A DNA stretch of 55,189 nt. It comes from Yersinia pekkanenii. GTDB taxonomy: Bacteria; Pseudomonadota; Gammaproteobacteria; Enterobacterales; Enterobacteriaceae. Under the pieces are notes generated by a model. The model was not told the DNA's origin and ran no database searches. It worked only from the letters and a program-made list of their open reading frames with translations. Made by a program: the position numbers and the translations under genes. Positions 17,496 through 26,763 of the stretch are shown piece by piece; position 1 is the stretch's first letter, and every line of letters starts with the position of its first letter. Where the stretch lies: contig NZ_CQAZ01000034.1 of the NCBI RefSeq assembly GCF_001152565.1, forward strand, positions 1-55,189, written 5' to 3'.

Positions 17496-18440
17496 ATGAC
17501 CAGCAAAAATATTGCCGTTATCGGCGAATGCATGATTGAACTATCACAACAAGGTACTGACCTTAGTCGGGGCTTTGGCGGTGATACGCTGAACACTGCG
17601 GTGTATGTTGCCCGTCAGGTTTCTGAGCAGGCCCTGAATGTGCATTACGTGACCGCACTGGGTACCGACAGTTTCAGTGAAGAGATGCTGGCAGCCTGGC
17701 AGCAAGAGAAAATCCAGACCTCCCTTATTCAGCGCTTGGATAATAAATTGCCGGGGCTGTATTTCATCGAGACCGACAGCACCGGCGAGCGCGCTTTCTA
17801 TTACTGGCGCAATGATGCCGCCGCGCGTTTCTGGCTAACCAGCCCGGCGGCGGATGAAATCTGCCAACGTTTGGAAAAATTTGATTATCTGTATCTCAGC
17901 GGGATCAGCCTGGCAATTCTGGACAACACGTCACGCCAGCGTTTACTGAAATTGCTACGTGCCTGCCGTGCCAACGGTGGCAACGTTATCTTTGATAACA
18001 ACTATCGCCCGCGCCTGTGGCAAAGCAAAGAAGAGACTCAGGAAGCCTACCGTGACATGTTAGCCTGTACTGACATCGCCTTCCTGACACTGGATGATGA
18101 AGATATGTTGTGGGGCGAGAAGCCACTGGAACAGGTCATTGATCGCACTCAGGCGTTGGGTGTCAGTGAGATTATTATCAAGCGCGGCGCAGATTCATGC
18201 ATCGTCTGGGCGAAAGATGGCTTTGAAGCCCATCAGTACGATATTCCGGCCGTCAAGTTACCGAAAGAGAAAGTGGTGGATACGACCGCTGCCGGGGATT
18301 CGTTTAGTGCCGGTTATCTGGCGGTTCGCCTGACCGGTGGCAGCGCCCACGACGCGGCAGTGCGTGGCCATTTAACAGCCAGCACCGTGATTCAATATCG
18401 TGGCGCAATCATCCCACTGGCAGCCATGCCCGCGGTTTGA
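17496..18440 (+). CDS. kdgK: 2-dehydro-3-deoxygluconokinase
   Basis: The protein has 314 residues. It phosphorylates 2-keto-3-deoxygluconate (KDG) to KDPG with ATP in the last steps of pectin and hexuronate degradation. It is a PfkB-family sugar kinase with N-terminal substrate site NIAVIGECMIELS, glycine motif GFGGDTLNTAVY and catalytic base plus anion hole DTTAAGDSFSAGYL. I use MTSKNIAVIGE as the start by family length; no strong ribosome site is seen close to it. The perfect KdgR box upstream links the gene to the pectate lyase and KdgM genes of this window. Confidence 0.95.
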   Translation: MTSKNIAVIGECMIELSQQGTDLSRGFGGDTLNTAVYVARQVSEQALNVHYVTALGTDSFSEEMLAAWQQEKIQTSLIQRLDNKLPGLYFIETDSTGERAFYYWRNDAAARFWLTSPAADEICQRLEKFDYLYLSGISLAILDNTSRQRLLKLLRACRANGGNVIFDNNYRPRLWQSKEETQEAYRDMLACTDIAFLTLDDEDMLWGEKPLEQVIDRTQALGVSEIIIKRGADSCIVWAKDGFEAHQYDIPAVKLPKEKVVDTTAAGDSFSAGYLAVRLTGGSAHDAAVRGHLTASTVIQYRGAIIPLAAMPAV

Positions 18441-18530
18441 TTGGCCGCATCTATCACCAGCAATTCAGGATGAAAAGGGGAAACGTGCCGTCGGAGCGCC
18501 CCGAGGTGCGTTACCCCCTTCAATGACTGA

Positions 18531-18554
18531 AGCCCGGAACCTGGCGTCCGGGCT
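18531..18554. terminator. hairpin between convergent kdgK and yhjJ
   Basis: The perfect 8-bp stem AGCCCGGA / TCCGGGCT with an 8-base loop lies between the two stop codons. It has no strong T run on either side, so termination is likely but not certain. Confidence 0.5.
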
Positions 18555-18576
18555 GATTCATCACTCAATATTTTAC

Positions 18577-20082
18577 TTACTGCGCGGTTGTTGGTATCGC
18601 GGGTGCGGCTTCAACAGCACTTGCTCCCGTTGGAGCCGCATCTTCGGGCACCACGGTATGCGGTGTCATAACCGCATTATACGCATCCTGCAATGCCTTC
18701 ACATTCACTTCTGGCTCGCCTTTCGGCTGTGTCAGAATCAGCGTGGTATCTTGCGATAGCTGCTGTTTCAACTCCTGATTCAGCTCAGCCAGAGTCAGAC
18801 CAGATAAAAATGCCTGCCGTAGCTTCTGATATTGTTCCGGGGCAATATCGACTACGCCACTTTGCTGTGACCGCAGGCGTTGGCTCATCAGAATATCGGT
18901 ATCGGTGCGGGCATAGGTAGCAAACAACTGACTAAGTTGATCATTTTTCTGCACCATTAATGCATCAAACTCTGCCTGACTCAGGCCATTAGTACGTAAG
19001 TTAGCCAGCTCACGGGCGACAAAATTCATCCCCGAGATCAGATTTTCTGCCGGTGTATTCAAGTGAATAGCACATTGAGCGCGCTGATATTGCACACGAC
19101 AATCAAAACCAAGCTTCAGGTTCTTCTGGTCACTTTTATCTAACACTTGCTGGACATGCCAGAACAGCGCCTCACGGGCTAAATCACTGCGCCAGTAGCG
19201 GCTTAACGCGATGGAGTCCTGGATCGGATGCCACGGGGTGTCCCACATCAGCGACAATGTATCTTGTGCTGCCTGGTCATTCATCAGACCGACGGGTTCT
19301 GGCGGCAATGGCGCTAATGTCGCAACCGATGCTGGCGTGGTACGTTTCCCTTTTAGCTCAGAGAACGTCTTACTGATTTGGGAGGAGATACTGCGACTAT
19401 CCACATTACCCACCACATATAACGTCATGGCATCCGGGGTATACCACTGCTGATAAAACTGTTGGAGTTTCTCGATATCTACCGGTTTTGCCACCGGCTG
19501 GCCGGGATCATGGCCAATTAAAGAAGAGCCTTTAAGCCGATAACGCCACCAGGGTTCCTGAATATTTTGCGGAAAAGTGGCAATAGGATCGGTCGCGCTA
19601 TTCAGTGCCGCATTGACGGTTTGTTCATTTATAGCCAGCTTGCCACTGGTATCAGATAACCAAGCCAGCGCTTCCTTCATCAGGTCAGGGCGGTTATTGG
19701 GCAAACTCAGGCTGTATAATGTGAAATCATAAGAGGTAATGGCCGGTGGCAATGGGCGTTCACTATCGACCCCTTGTTGCCACAGCGACTGGAGTTGGGC
19801 GGGAGTAAAACTCGCACTGCTCATTAATGCCAGACGTGGCAACAAATGGGCAAAACCAACTTGCTGCGCGCTTTCTGATAAGGAGCCGGTATTAACCACC
19901 AGACGTAACTCAATCCGATCGCTTGGGCGCTGCGGCGTAGCCAGCAACTGCCATGAGAACCCGTTGTCTAACTTGCCCTGCTGCCAGGCAGGATCGGGTT
20001 GTAGTGCTTCAGCCTGCACATTACTGCTGGCGGCAGCCAACAATAACCCACCAACTATGAGACGAATTCTGGTGCCCTGCAT
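18577..20082 (-). CDS. yhjJ: YhjJ, catalytically degenerate M16-family peptidase homologue
   Basis: The protein has 501 residues with a signal peptide (LIVGGLLLAAASSNVQAEA), so it is periplasmic. It follows the M16 (pitrilysin-like) fold: LDNGFSWQLLATPQRPSDRI at the N-terminus and the R/Y substrate region later. The zinc motif HxxEH is replaced by HLLPR in VGFAHLLPRLAL, so the metal ligand and catalytic glutamate are lost. This loss is, to my memory, a family trait rather than a local mutation. The role is unknown. The C-terminus is A/P/T-rich. Confidence 0.88.
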   Translation of the reverse strand: MQGTRIRLIVGGLLLAAASSNVQAEALQPDPAWQQGKLDNGFSWQLLATPQRPSDRIELRLVVNTGSLSESAQQVGFAHLLPRLALMSSASFTPAQLQSLWQQGVDSERPLPPAITSYDFTLYSLSLPNNRPDLMKEALAWLSDTSGKLAINEQTVNAALNSATDPIATFPQNIQEPWWRYRLKGSSLIGHDPGQPVAKPVDIEKLQQFYQQWYTPDAMTLYVVGNVDSRSISSQISKTFSELKGKRTTPASVATLAPLPPEPVGLMNDQAAQDTLSLMWDTPWHPIQDSIALSRYWRSDLAREALFWHVQQVLDKSDQKNLKLGFDCRVQYQRAQCAIHLNTPAENLISGMNFVARELANLRTNGLSQAEFDALMVQKNDQLSQLFATYARTDTDILMSQRLRSQQSGVVDIAPEQYQKLRQAFLSGLTLAELNQELKQQLSQDTTLILTQPKGEPEVNVKALQDAYNAVMTPHTVVPEDAAPTGASAVEAAPAIPTTAQ

Positions 20083-20314
20083 GTGAACCCCTACTTTAAT
20101 AAACTATCCAATTTTAAAACAATGCAATCCTTACGTGAACCATGCGTTTTTTCATGCAAATTGTCACAGTGGGAGCGGAACGCGGAAGTGTACCATTCTG
20201 TTAGACCGCATGCTTTTGCCGATGTCACTCATCAATGTAAAAAATAGTATTGAAACGCCAAAATGCGTAAAAAATGGATCGCGGGGCACTATTTTAAGAA
20301 TATTGCGCAGAGGT

Positions 20315-20343
20315 GCTAGCGGTGGCAGCAAGTCACCGCTAGC
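20315..20343. terminator. perfect hairpin between dctA and yhjJ
   Basis: The stem GCTAGCGGTG / CACCGCTAGC (10 bp, 9-base loop) lies about 40 bases after the dctA stop. There is no T run, so it may be a weak terminator or an mRNA-stabilising stem. The rest of the 300-base gap holds nothing I can name. Confidence 0.5.
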
Positions 20344-20383
20344 AAATGGAGGGTACTACCGGCCTGATACTCAGTGGTGCAAC

Positions 20384-21679
20384 CTATAAGGAAGAAGAAG
20401 CCTCTTTATTCATCTGATTAGGTGGCGTTTTATTGGACAGCACCGCCTGCAATTGATCGTTATCCAATTGTTTACACCATTTGGCAACCACGATAGTGGC
20501 GACCCCATTCCCCACCAGATTGGTCAAGGCTCGGGCCTCAGACATAAAGCGGTCGATACCCAGAATCAATGCCAACCCGGCCAATGGCAAATGCCCCACC
20601 GCAGAAATGGTGGCAGCCAATACAATAAAGCCACTACCGGTTACCCCGGCGGCACCTTTTGAAGAGAGTAACAACACCACCAGCAAGGTTACCTGATGCA
20701 TAACATCCATATGGGTATTCGTGGCCTGCGCGATAAATACCGCCGCCATGGTCAAGTAAATAGAGGTACCGTCCAGGTTAAATGAGTAACCGGTCGGGAT
20801 AACCAAGCCCACCACGGACTTCTTACACCCTGCTTTCTCCATCTTATCCAGCATGCGCGGTAGCACCGACTCTGAAGATGAAGTCCCCAACACGATCAAC
20901 AGTTCTTCTTTTATATAGCGGATAAATTTGAAGATATTAAAACCATTGAATCTCGCAATAGAGCCAAGCACTACCACGACAAACAGGATACAGGTTGCGT
21001 AGAAGCAGATGATCAACTGACCTAATTGCACCAGACTACCCACACCATATTTACCGATGGTAAAGGCCATCGCGCCGAAAGCCCCAAGCGGTGCCAAGCG
21101 CATAATCATATTGATAATGCCGAAGATCACGCGGGAGAAGCTCTCGATAACATTAAAGATTAACTGACCTTTTTCACCCAAACGGTGCAGGGCGAAGCCG
21201 AACAGAACAGCAAACAGCAACACCTGGAGAATATTACCGCTGGCAAATGCACCGATGACACTACCAGGAATGATATCCATCAAGAATGGCACAATCCCTT
21301 GTTGCGTCGCTTGCTCGGCATAAAGTGCAACCGCTTTAGCATCCAGTGTCGCCGGGTCGATATTCATACCTGCACCGGGTTGCACCACGTTAACAATCAC
21401 CAAACCAATCAGTAAGGCAATGGTGCTAACAATCTCAAAGTAAAGCAGAGCTATCGCACCGGTACGGCCAACGGCCTTCATACTTTCCATACCCGCAATA
21501 CCGGTAACGACGGTACAAAAAATAACCGGTGCAATAATCATTTTAATTAGTTTAACAAACCCATCACCCAGTGGTTTCATTTGAGCGCCGATATCAGGGT
21601 AAAAGTGACCCAGTAAAACGCCCAAGGTAATCGCCGTTAACACCTGAAAATAAAGACTTTTAAATACAGAAACTTTCAT
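20384..21679 (-). CDS. dctA: aerobic C4-dicarboxylate transporter DctA
   Basis: The protein has 431 residues from [23 protein letters not shown] lies eight bases upstream, so I reject the longer frame. It is a DAACS-family sodium/proton symporter of the inner membrane for succinate, fumarate and malate. Family landmarks are [20 protein letters not shown], the serine-rich loop [12 protein letters not shown], the NLDGT motif in [13 protein letters not shown] and [19 protein letters not shown] near the end. The position next to yhjJ and hmsP (yhjK) is as in E. coli. Confidence 0.96.
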   Translation of the reverse strand: MKVSVFKSLYFQVLTAITLGVLLGHFYPDIGAQMKPLGDGFVKLIKMIIAPVIFCTVVTGIAGMESMKAVGRTGAIALLYFEIVSTIALLIGLVIVNVVQPGAGMNIDPATLDAKAVALYAEQATQQGIVPFLMDIIPGSVIGAFASGNILQVLLFAVLFGFALHRLGEKGQLIFNVIESFSRVIFGIINMIMRLAPLGAFGAMAFTIGKYGVGSLVQLGQLIICFYATCILFVVVVLGSIARFNGFNIFKFIRYIKEELLIVLGTSSSESVLPRMLDKMEKAGCKKSVVGLVIPTGYSFNLDGTSIYLTMAAVFIAQATNTHMDVMHQVTLLVVLLLSSKGAAGVTGSGFIVLAATISAVGHLPLAGLALILGIDRFMSEARALTNLVGNGVATIVVAKWCKQLDNDQLQAVLSNKTPPNQMNKEASSSL

Positions 21680-22112
21680 AGCTATGTCCTTTTTATTAAA
21701 TACACGGCAACCTGTCGCTTTGCTCTCGGTGATGATTGAGTGACACTTCTTTTTTATCCGTGCTGGCGCGGAAAATAACACCCTCATAACAATATGGAAA
21801 TTATTAGTTGCACTGGATTGCACCCTTAACGCGAAATTAAGAACTGAAACGCTTCAAGCGGCAGCAATAAAGGGAATAGGGTCAGATCAACCAGACAATT
21901 AACTCAAAATGATTAATGAACAGGATATGTAGAAAGGAGGCTATTGGCGGTATCGCGTAAGCGTAGAACTTATGGTTTTTTAGCGAAGTGAATCGCCGGG
22001 TGATGCCCGGTGACCATCAGATCCGAGGGAAAAAGCGCCGGACAAACAGAGCCAGGGAAGCCCTGTCCGGCTCGTTTCCCAACAGCGGCCCCAGCACGGG
22101 CCGCCGTTGGGA
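21680..22112. other. intergenic region with three GC-rich hairpins between dctA and the pectate lyase
   Basis: The dctA leader occupies the right part of this minus-strand gap. Close to the lyase stop there are three successive inverted repeats: around 21991-22012 (GCCGGG / CCCGGT), 22038-22070 (GCCGGACA / TGTCCGGC) and 22078-22111 (CCCAACAGCGGCCC / GGGCCGCCGTTGGG, one mismatch). None has a T run. They probably act as transcript ends or stability stems for the lyase mRNA. Confidence 0.5.
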
Positions 22113-23831
22113 CTATTTACGACCGTTCGGTTGCAGCTTCTCGCCCACATTGAGCAAGAACAGCTCATTGTCGCGGGTTGAAATCCGGGCTGAACCATCG
22201 TCCATGCGGTAAGCACCTTCGGTGAAGCCCGCACCATTAAGGAAAGGTGCCACCGCCTGTGGTTTATTGCGCAGTGAGGCTTCCAGCGCCAGTAATGCGT
22301 AAGGCTCAATGGCATCGATATCGGCATATTGACGATCGGGGGAAGCCATAAAGAAGCCGTCGATATAACGGGTTTTTATAATGTTATCGCCGATTTTTTC
22401 CGCCAATCGCCGATAATCAGCCACCTGACTGCCATGGTAAAGATCCAACAAAGCCAACAAAGCGTATGGATCACTGTTGGTGGTATCCAGCTTGACCTTC
22501 ATCTCTTTGCCCGGTGCGGTCCCGATATCGCCCAGCCCCTGATCGTTGGCAATACCGCGCGCGACTTTCCACAACAGTGGATCGTTATCAATGGCATAGG
22601 CGCGGGCGTATGAAATCAGGAATTCATTACCGGCTTTGTACGGCTTGAGCAGCGTCCCTTTTTTGCCATAATAGCCATCACGTGGCAGCCTGTAATGGGA
22701 TAAGTCCTGCCCGTCGGCAATCATCGGGCGGAACGTATTGTCCTGATCGTTATAAGCATATTTAGCAAAGGCTTTCAGGCCATCCACAGTCCATTTCAGT
22801 AAATCCTGCCCTTGGTTACCTAGATCCTTGCCCAATTGCAACTGCATCAAGGCATTTTCAGCATAGAGGGTACTGGTGCGCCCTTTGAGCATCATATTGC
22901 CTTCCAGCGCTGCCGGGCCAAACTCCGGCCCAAACTGACGCTGTGCGCGGTCACCAAACTTGGAGTGAGTATCGGCATCATCCATTGGCTCTTCCCGTTT
23001 CAGGGCCTGCGTAAACTGATAGACACCGAGGCCGGTTTTAGCATCGCGCGGTAATACATACTGATCCGCCAAACGCTTAGCCCACACTAATGCGCCGGGT
23101 TCCTGCTGATATTGGTATAACAGCGAGGCGGAGTAAATCAGGTCGTTGCCCGCATTGAGGAAGCTAAGTCCTTTGGTGGCAAAGAAAGGCGGCTGCTGTT
23201 CAAATTTACTTTCCCACAATGCCCCCATCGGCTTGCCATATTCGCCGTGGCGGCTGGTTTCGAGGATACGCCAGTCATAGACATGGGCATTCCAAAAACC
23301 GCGAATAAAGCGGGCGGTTGCGTCGCTGTCGACACGGAACATCAGGTCATAGTAGGGATAGGCATTTTTCAGCTCATGCACCTTCTCTTTTTCACTTGGC
23401 CCTTCGGGTTGCAATGTTTTCAGGTCAACAAAGCGGTGCCCTCCCCAGTACAACAAGCCACTTGGGTCTTGATAGTGCTGGAAGTGGTAGCGAACGATAT
23501 CTTCAGCACGCTTCTGATAACGGGCATCATGGGTAAGCTGGCTTAAGCCACTCATAACGCGCATCAGATTTTGTTGTGCTGAGAAGTTTGATAACACCGC
23601 CCGACGGCCATCGGGGAATATCCATTCCAGTTGTTGCCCGGTACGGGGGTCAACACCATCCGCCAGTAGCGGGCTAGGCTTATCACCGTGGTAAGTATCT
23701 GAAGCTTTATCCAACACGTTATCGACATACTGTTTCACTACAGTAAGGCGATCGGTATCCGCTGCCTGTCCGGCGGGTATATACAGCGTTGCCAACACTG
23801 CCAAACTTAAAAATAACGCTCTTTTTTTCAT
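22113..23831 (-). CDS. periplasmic pectate (oligogalacturonate) lyase, polysaccharide lyase family 2
   Basis: The protein has 572 residues with a signal peptide (RALFLSLAVLATLYIPAGQA). It belongs to the PL2 family, which cleaves polygalacturonate by metal-assisted beta-elimination on an (alpha/alpha)7 scaffold. Recognisable family stretches are VDPRTGQQLEWIFPDGRRAV, YWGGHRFVDLKTLQPEGPSE and NAGNDLIYSASLLYQYQQ. Enterobacteria usually have a cytoplasmic exo-acting and a periplasmic endo-acting member; the signal peptide suggests the latter. The gene lies 75 bases after kdgM on the same strand, so both are likely co-transcribed. Oligomers entering through KdgM would be cut here. Confidence 0.88.
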   Translation of the reverse strand: MKKRALFLSLAVLATLYIPAGQAADTDRLTVVKQYVDNVLDKASDTYHGDKPSPLLADGVDPRTGQQLEWIFPDGRRAVLSNFSAQQNLMRVMSGLSQLTHDARYQKRAEDIVRYHFQHYQDPSGLLYWGGHRFVDLKTLQPEGPSEKEKVHELKNAYPYYDLMFRVDSDATARFIRGFWNAHVYDWRILETSRHGEYGKPMGALWESKFEQQPPFFATKGLSFLNAGNDLIYSASLLYQYQQEPGALVWAKRLADQYVLPRDAKTGLGVYQFTQALKREEPMDDADTHSKFGDRAQRQFGPEFGPAALEGNMMLKGRTSTLYAENALMQLQLGKDLGNQGQDLLKWTVDGLKAFAKYAYNDQDNTFRPMIADGQDLSHYRLPRDGYYGKKGTLLKPYKAGNEFLISYARAYAIDNDPLLWKVARGIANDQGLGDIGTAPGKEMKVKLDTTNSDPYALLALLDLYHGSQVADYRRLAEKIGDNIIKTRYIDGFFMASPDRQYADIDAIEPYALLALEASLRNKPQAVAPFLNGAGFTEGAYRMDDGSARISTRDNELFLLNVGEKLQPNGRK

Positions 23832-23906
23832 TGCTGGTTACCCGTCAGAAATCGTTATGGTGTGGCGTCATCCCAGAGATCAGAATCTGATTATTTTGGT
23901 GATAGA

Positions 23907-24611
23907 TCAGAAACTGTATTTGATCCCGATGCGATAACGAGTCTGACGTTCATTGGTATATTTACTGCCAGCGACGTTACCAATGGCCATATAAGGCGAC
24001 CAGTTTTTATCCCACTTGTAAGTTAATTTAAAATCGTGGCTCCAATCATAATTCTCTTCATTTGCCAGAACTACACCGGCTTTATTGGCTTGTTTGTAAT
24101 CCAACTCATAATCTAATTGGTAATTTTTGAAGAATTTATAGCTAAGTACACTCGTCAGGTTATAGCCGTGCTCAGAGGTGTCTTTTGCCGTATTAATATT
24201 GGCGCTGGTGCGTTTGTAATAAGGACGATAACGTAATGAGACCGAGACATCGTCGACAATATTTGCCTTGCCACGCAGGTAAGGGCGATAATTATTGGAT
24301 GTTGAGTTTGAATCTAATGAGAAGCCGGGTTCAATAGAGAAGGTATTATCAATCTTGTACACATAGCTGGCGACGACTTCAGTGCCATTACTCACTGTTT
24401 CATGCAATACCTTATCTTTGTCCTGTGCTCCTTTCCACTTGCCTTCCAGCGATAAACCGAAGCCATTCGCGAAACGATGGGACATGACTACGCGGTCTTT
24501 ATGATTGTTACCGCTTTGATCTTGCATTTCATGACGATAATCAATAGTTACAGCCATTGCGCTGGTGCTGATAAGTGATGCCATTGCCAGAGATAATAAT
24601 TTAATGTTCAT
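23907..24611 (-). CDS. kdgM: oligogalacturonate-specific outer-membrane porin KdgM
   Basis: The protein has 234 residues with a signal peptide (LLSLAMASLISTSAMA). KdgM-family monomeric 12-strand porins let oligogalacturonates cross the outer membrane. Features are VTIDYRHEMQDQSGNNHKDR near the N-terminus, alternating charged and aromatic strands (VSLRYRPYYKRTSAN), and the C-terminal strand RYRIGIKYSF with terminal phenylalanine. A KdgR-like box lies 60 bases upstream, and the PL2 lyase follows, giving a two-gene pectin uptake and cleavage unit. Confidence 0.93.
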   Translation of the reverse strand: MNIKLLSLAMASLISTSAMAVTIDYRHEMQDQSGNNHKDRVVMSHRFANGFGLSLEGKWKGAQDKDKVLHETVSNGTEVVASYVYKIDNTFSIEPGFSLDSNSTSNNYRPYLRGKANIVDDVSVSLRYRPYYKRTSANINTAKDTSEHGYNLTSVLSYKFFKNYQLDYELDYKQANKAGVVLANEENYDWSHDFKLTYKWDKNWSPYMAIGNVAGSKYTNERQTRYRIGIKYSF

Positions 24612-24670
24612 TACACTTTCCCTATTTTAATAAAAACATTAGTTATCACTACAAGTACAAATATATTTAT

Positions 24671-24683
24671 GGAACAGCATTTT
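24671..24683 (-). promoter_or_regulatory. KdgR-like box upstream of kdgM
   Basis: On the minus strand AAAATGCTGTTCC fits the consensus RAAAYRNYGTTTY at 12 of 13 positions. It lies 60 bases before the kdgM start, inside the AT-rich kdgM promoter region. The remaining gap up to hmsP (24684-24978) shows no gene. Confidence 0.6.
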
Positions 24684-24978
24684 ATTTGTTTTGATATTAA
24701 GTTCCGAGATCTAGAACTAATAGTTTGAAATTAATAAAACAAATATCCATTTATGTGACTAACTTCAAAGTAAATAGTTTTACTAATGCGCTGGCGCTAT
24801 AATTTTTTTGTTATAACGTAGGTATGGCAAAGGGATGATGCTATTTCATGCGGGATTATATGTAGGATAAATAAACTTAACGTGGCAGGTTAGAATACAG
24901 TAATACCCTATAAACAAGGTGAATGTATCCCGATGAACGTGATTCGGGTAAGTGAATGCAGCTAACGCCGCGGTAGCG

Positions 24979-26538
24979 TCAAGGGCGAAGGGTATAGCGA
25001 GCTTCAAACTCCTCACGCGGTAAAGGCTGTGAAAATAAAAACCCCTGACCACAGTGGATACCGTGCTTCAACAGCCATTGGCACTGCTCGTCTGTTTCTA
25101 CTCCTTCGGCCATTACCCGCAGATTCAATACTTCTGCAATGGTCGCTATAATACGCGCCATCACAGCATCTTCGGGCAAGTGTTTCACAAAGCTTTTATC
25201 CAGCTTAATCATGTTGATTGGCAAGCTTTTCAAATGGTTGAGATACTGTAGGCTTGAGTATCCGGTACCAAAATCATCCAGTGCGATAGATAAGCCAAGC
25301 CCTCGCAATTTACGCAACACCATCAGTGCGTTATCAAGGTTCTGAATACGGGCAGTCTCAGTAATCTCCAGCACTAATTGTTGTAAATCAATGTGATAGC
25401 GACTGATGATAGTTTGTAGGTGGGTCAGGATATGATCACATTGCACTTGTAAGCCAGAAATATTGACCGCCAGTGACAAGGTAATCCCTTGCGCCTTCCA
25501 GTCAGCCAGAATGCGACAAGCCTCGTCCAGCACCCAACTACCTAGTGGCATCATTGCACCGCTCTCTTCCGCGTCAAGGATAAACTCAGAAGGTAAACGA
25601 TAACTGCCATCCGCCTGACGCCAGCGCAACAGCGCTTCCGCGCCGATCACCCGTTGCTCTTGCATATCCCATTGCGGCTGTAAAAACAGTACAAAATCAC
25701 GGTTTTCAATCGCCTGTAAAATATCATTTTCCTGTATCAGCCGCTTTTGCATTTTCTCCGTCAAATGCGGCTCAAACACCATAGTCTGGTCTTGCCCCTG
25801 ATGGTGGGCATTGATACGGCTCATGTCCGTGTAGGCTTCGACTAATAGTTGCTGGTTACGATTGTAATTGTGTACCAACACACCCAATTCATCATCCTGA
25901 TGATGAGCGGGTAGTGTGAGCTGATGATCCAGCACACCTTGCTGACCAATCTTTTCCAGTTCTTTCGCCATGGCCCGTAGCGGGTGAATGATGAGTCGAT
26001 TAATACACCAAGCGATAGAAACTGAAAGCACCAATGCCAGTAGTAAATAGGTGGAAAGCATGGCCGACAAGGCGCTGAGAATAAATTGATACATGCGGAA
26101 TGAATCTGCACGCAACACTAAATGCGCCAGCGGCTGCGGATTGGCGGAGACCCGCTCCAGTGCATACAGGGGTATGGTTATTTGTATTGGCAGAGAAAAA
26201 ATATGCTTAGCCCAGCGGGGAACCGGCCGTTCCGTGGGGAAATTGGCATGTAACACCTGAATTTGGTTCGGTAATATCACTTCAGCACGGCTGAGAATAC
26301 CAATAGGTAACAGGCTATTGAGGACTTTTTTAGCTTGTGGGATATCAACGCTTAATATTGCTTCGGACAACGGTTGGCGAACTGAATATGCGATGCTCTC
26401 CAACTGCCTGGCGTAGTCATCTTTGCGCTGCTGCACAAAGTGGAACAACTGAATGACGATAAAAATACAGATGGTTACCAGTGCCACAACTGTCACTGCC
26501 GCCATTTGTTTAATCGTTAATGAACGCCTTACCCGCAA
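24979..26538 (-). CDS. hmsP: HmsP/YhjK-type membrane cyclic-di-GMP phosphodiesterase lacking the GGDEF-like segment
   Basis: The protein has 519 residues. A first membrane segment (VALVTICIFIVIQLF), a periplasmic sensor region, a second membrane segment (LSTYLLLALVLSVSIAWC) and a HAMP-like stretch (LIIHPLRAMAKELEKIGQQG) occupy about 1-230. The EAL domain fills 275-519 with AEALLRW, NISGLQ, LDDFGTGYSSL and EGVET all intact. HmsP/YhjK relatives are, as I recall, about 650-670 residues and carry a degenerate GGDEF domain between HAMP and EAL. Here only about 45 residues (from AYTDMSRI to HHQGQDQTMVFEP) separate them. The family limits biofilm by degrading cyclic di-GMP. The position after dctA matches yhjK. 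Confidence 0.88.
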   Translation of the reverse strand: MRVRRSLTIKQMAAVTVVALVTICIFIVIQLFHFVQQRKDDYARQLESIAYSVRQPLSEAILSVDIPQAKKVLNSLLPIGILSRAEVILPNQIQVLHANFPTERPVPRWAKHIFSLPIQITIPLYALERVSANPQPLAHLVLRADSFRMYQFILSALSAMLSTYLLLALVLSVSIAWCINRLIIHPLRAMAKELEKIGQQGVLDHQLTLPAHHQDDELGVLVHNYNRNQQLLVEAYTDMSRINAHHQGQDQTMVFEPHLTEKMQKRLIQENDILQAIENRDFVLFLQPQWDMQEQRVIGAEALLRWRQADGSYRLPSEFILDAEESGAMMPLGSWVLDEACRILADWKAQGITLSLAVNISGLQVQCDHILTHLQTIISRYHIDLQQLVLEITETARIQNLDNALMVLRKLRGLGLSIALDDFGTGYSSLQYLNHLKSLPINMIKLDKSFVKHLPEDAVMARIIATIAEVLNLRVMAEGVETDEQCQWLLKHGIHCGQGFLFSQPLPREEFEARYTLRP

Positions 26539-26763
26539 ACTCGCTCTCCACCAATTCCGACTGAATAAAATAATGCCATTTTATATGGCGACAGTACTTC
26601 GAGCCTATAATACCTGACGACACCCCATTTTTATCTTTTGATAGCGAATCGGGGAAGAATACCGTGGGTTTCGGTGTTTTCCTATCAGGATCACTACATC
26701 AGAGTGCTATTTCTCACTCTGAATGTTACACGGCTGGCTGATTACTTAGATCTGCGTATGGCA

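Noticed and set aside
18577..20082. yhjJ as a newly inactivated protease
   Set aside because: Loss of HxxEH is, as far as I recall, usual for this family, so it is not a local event.
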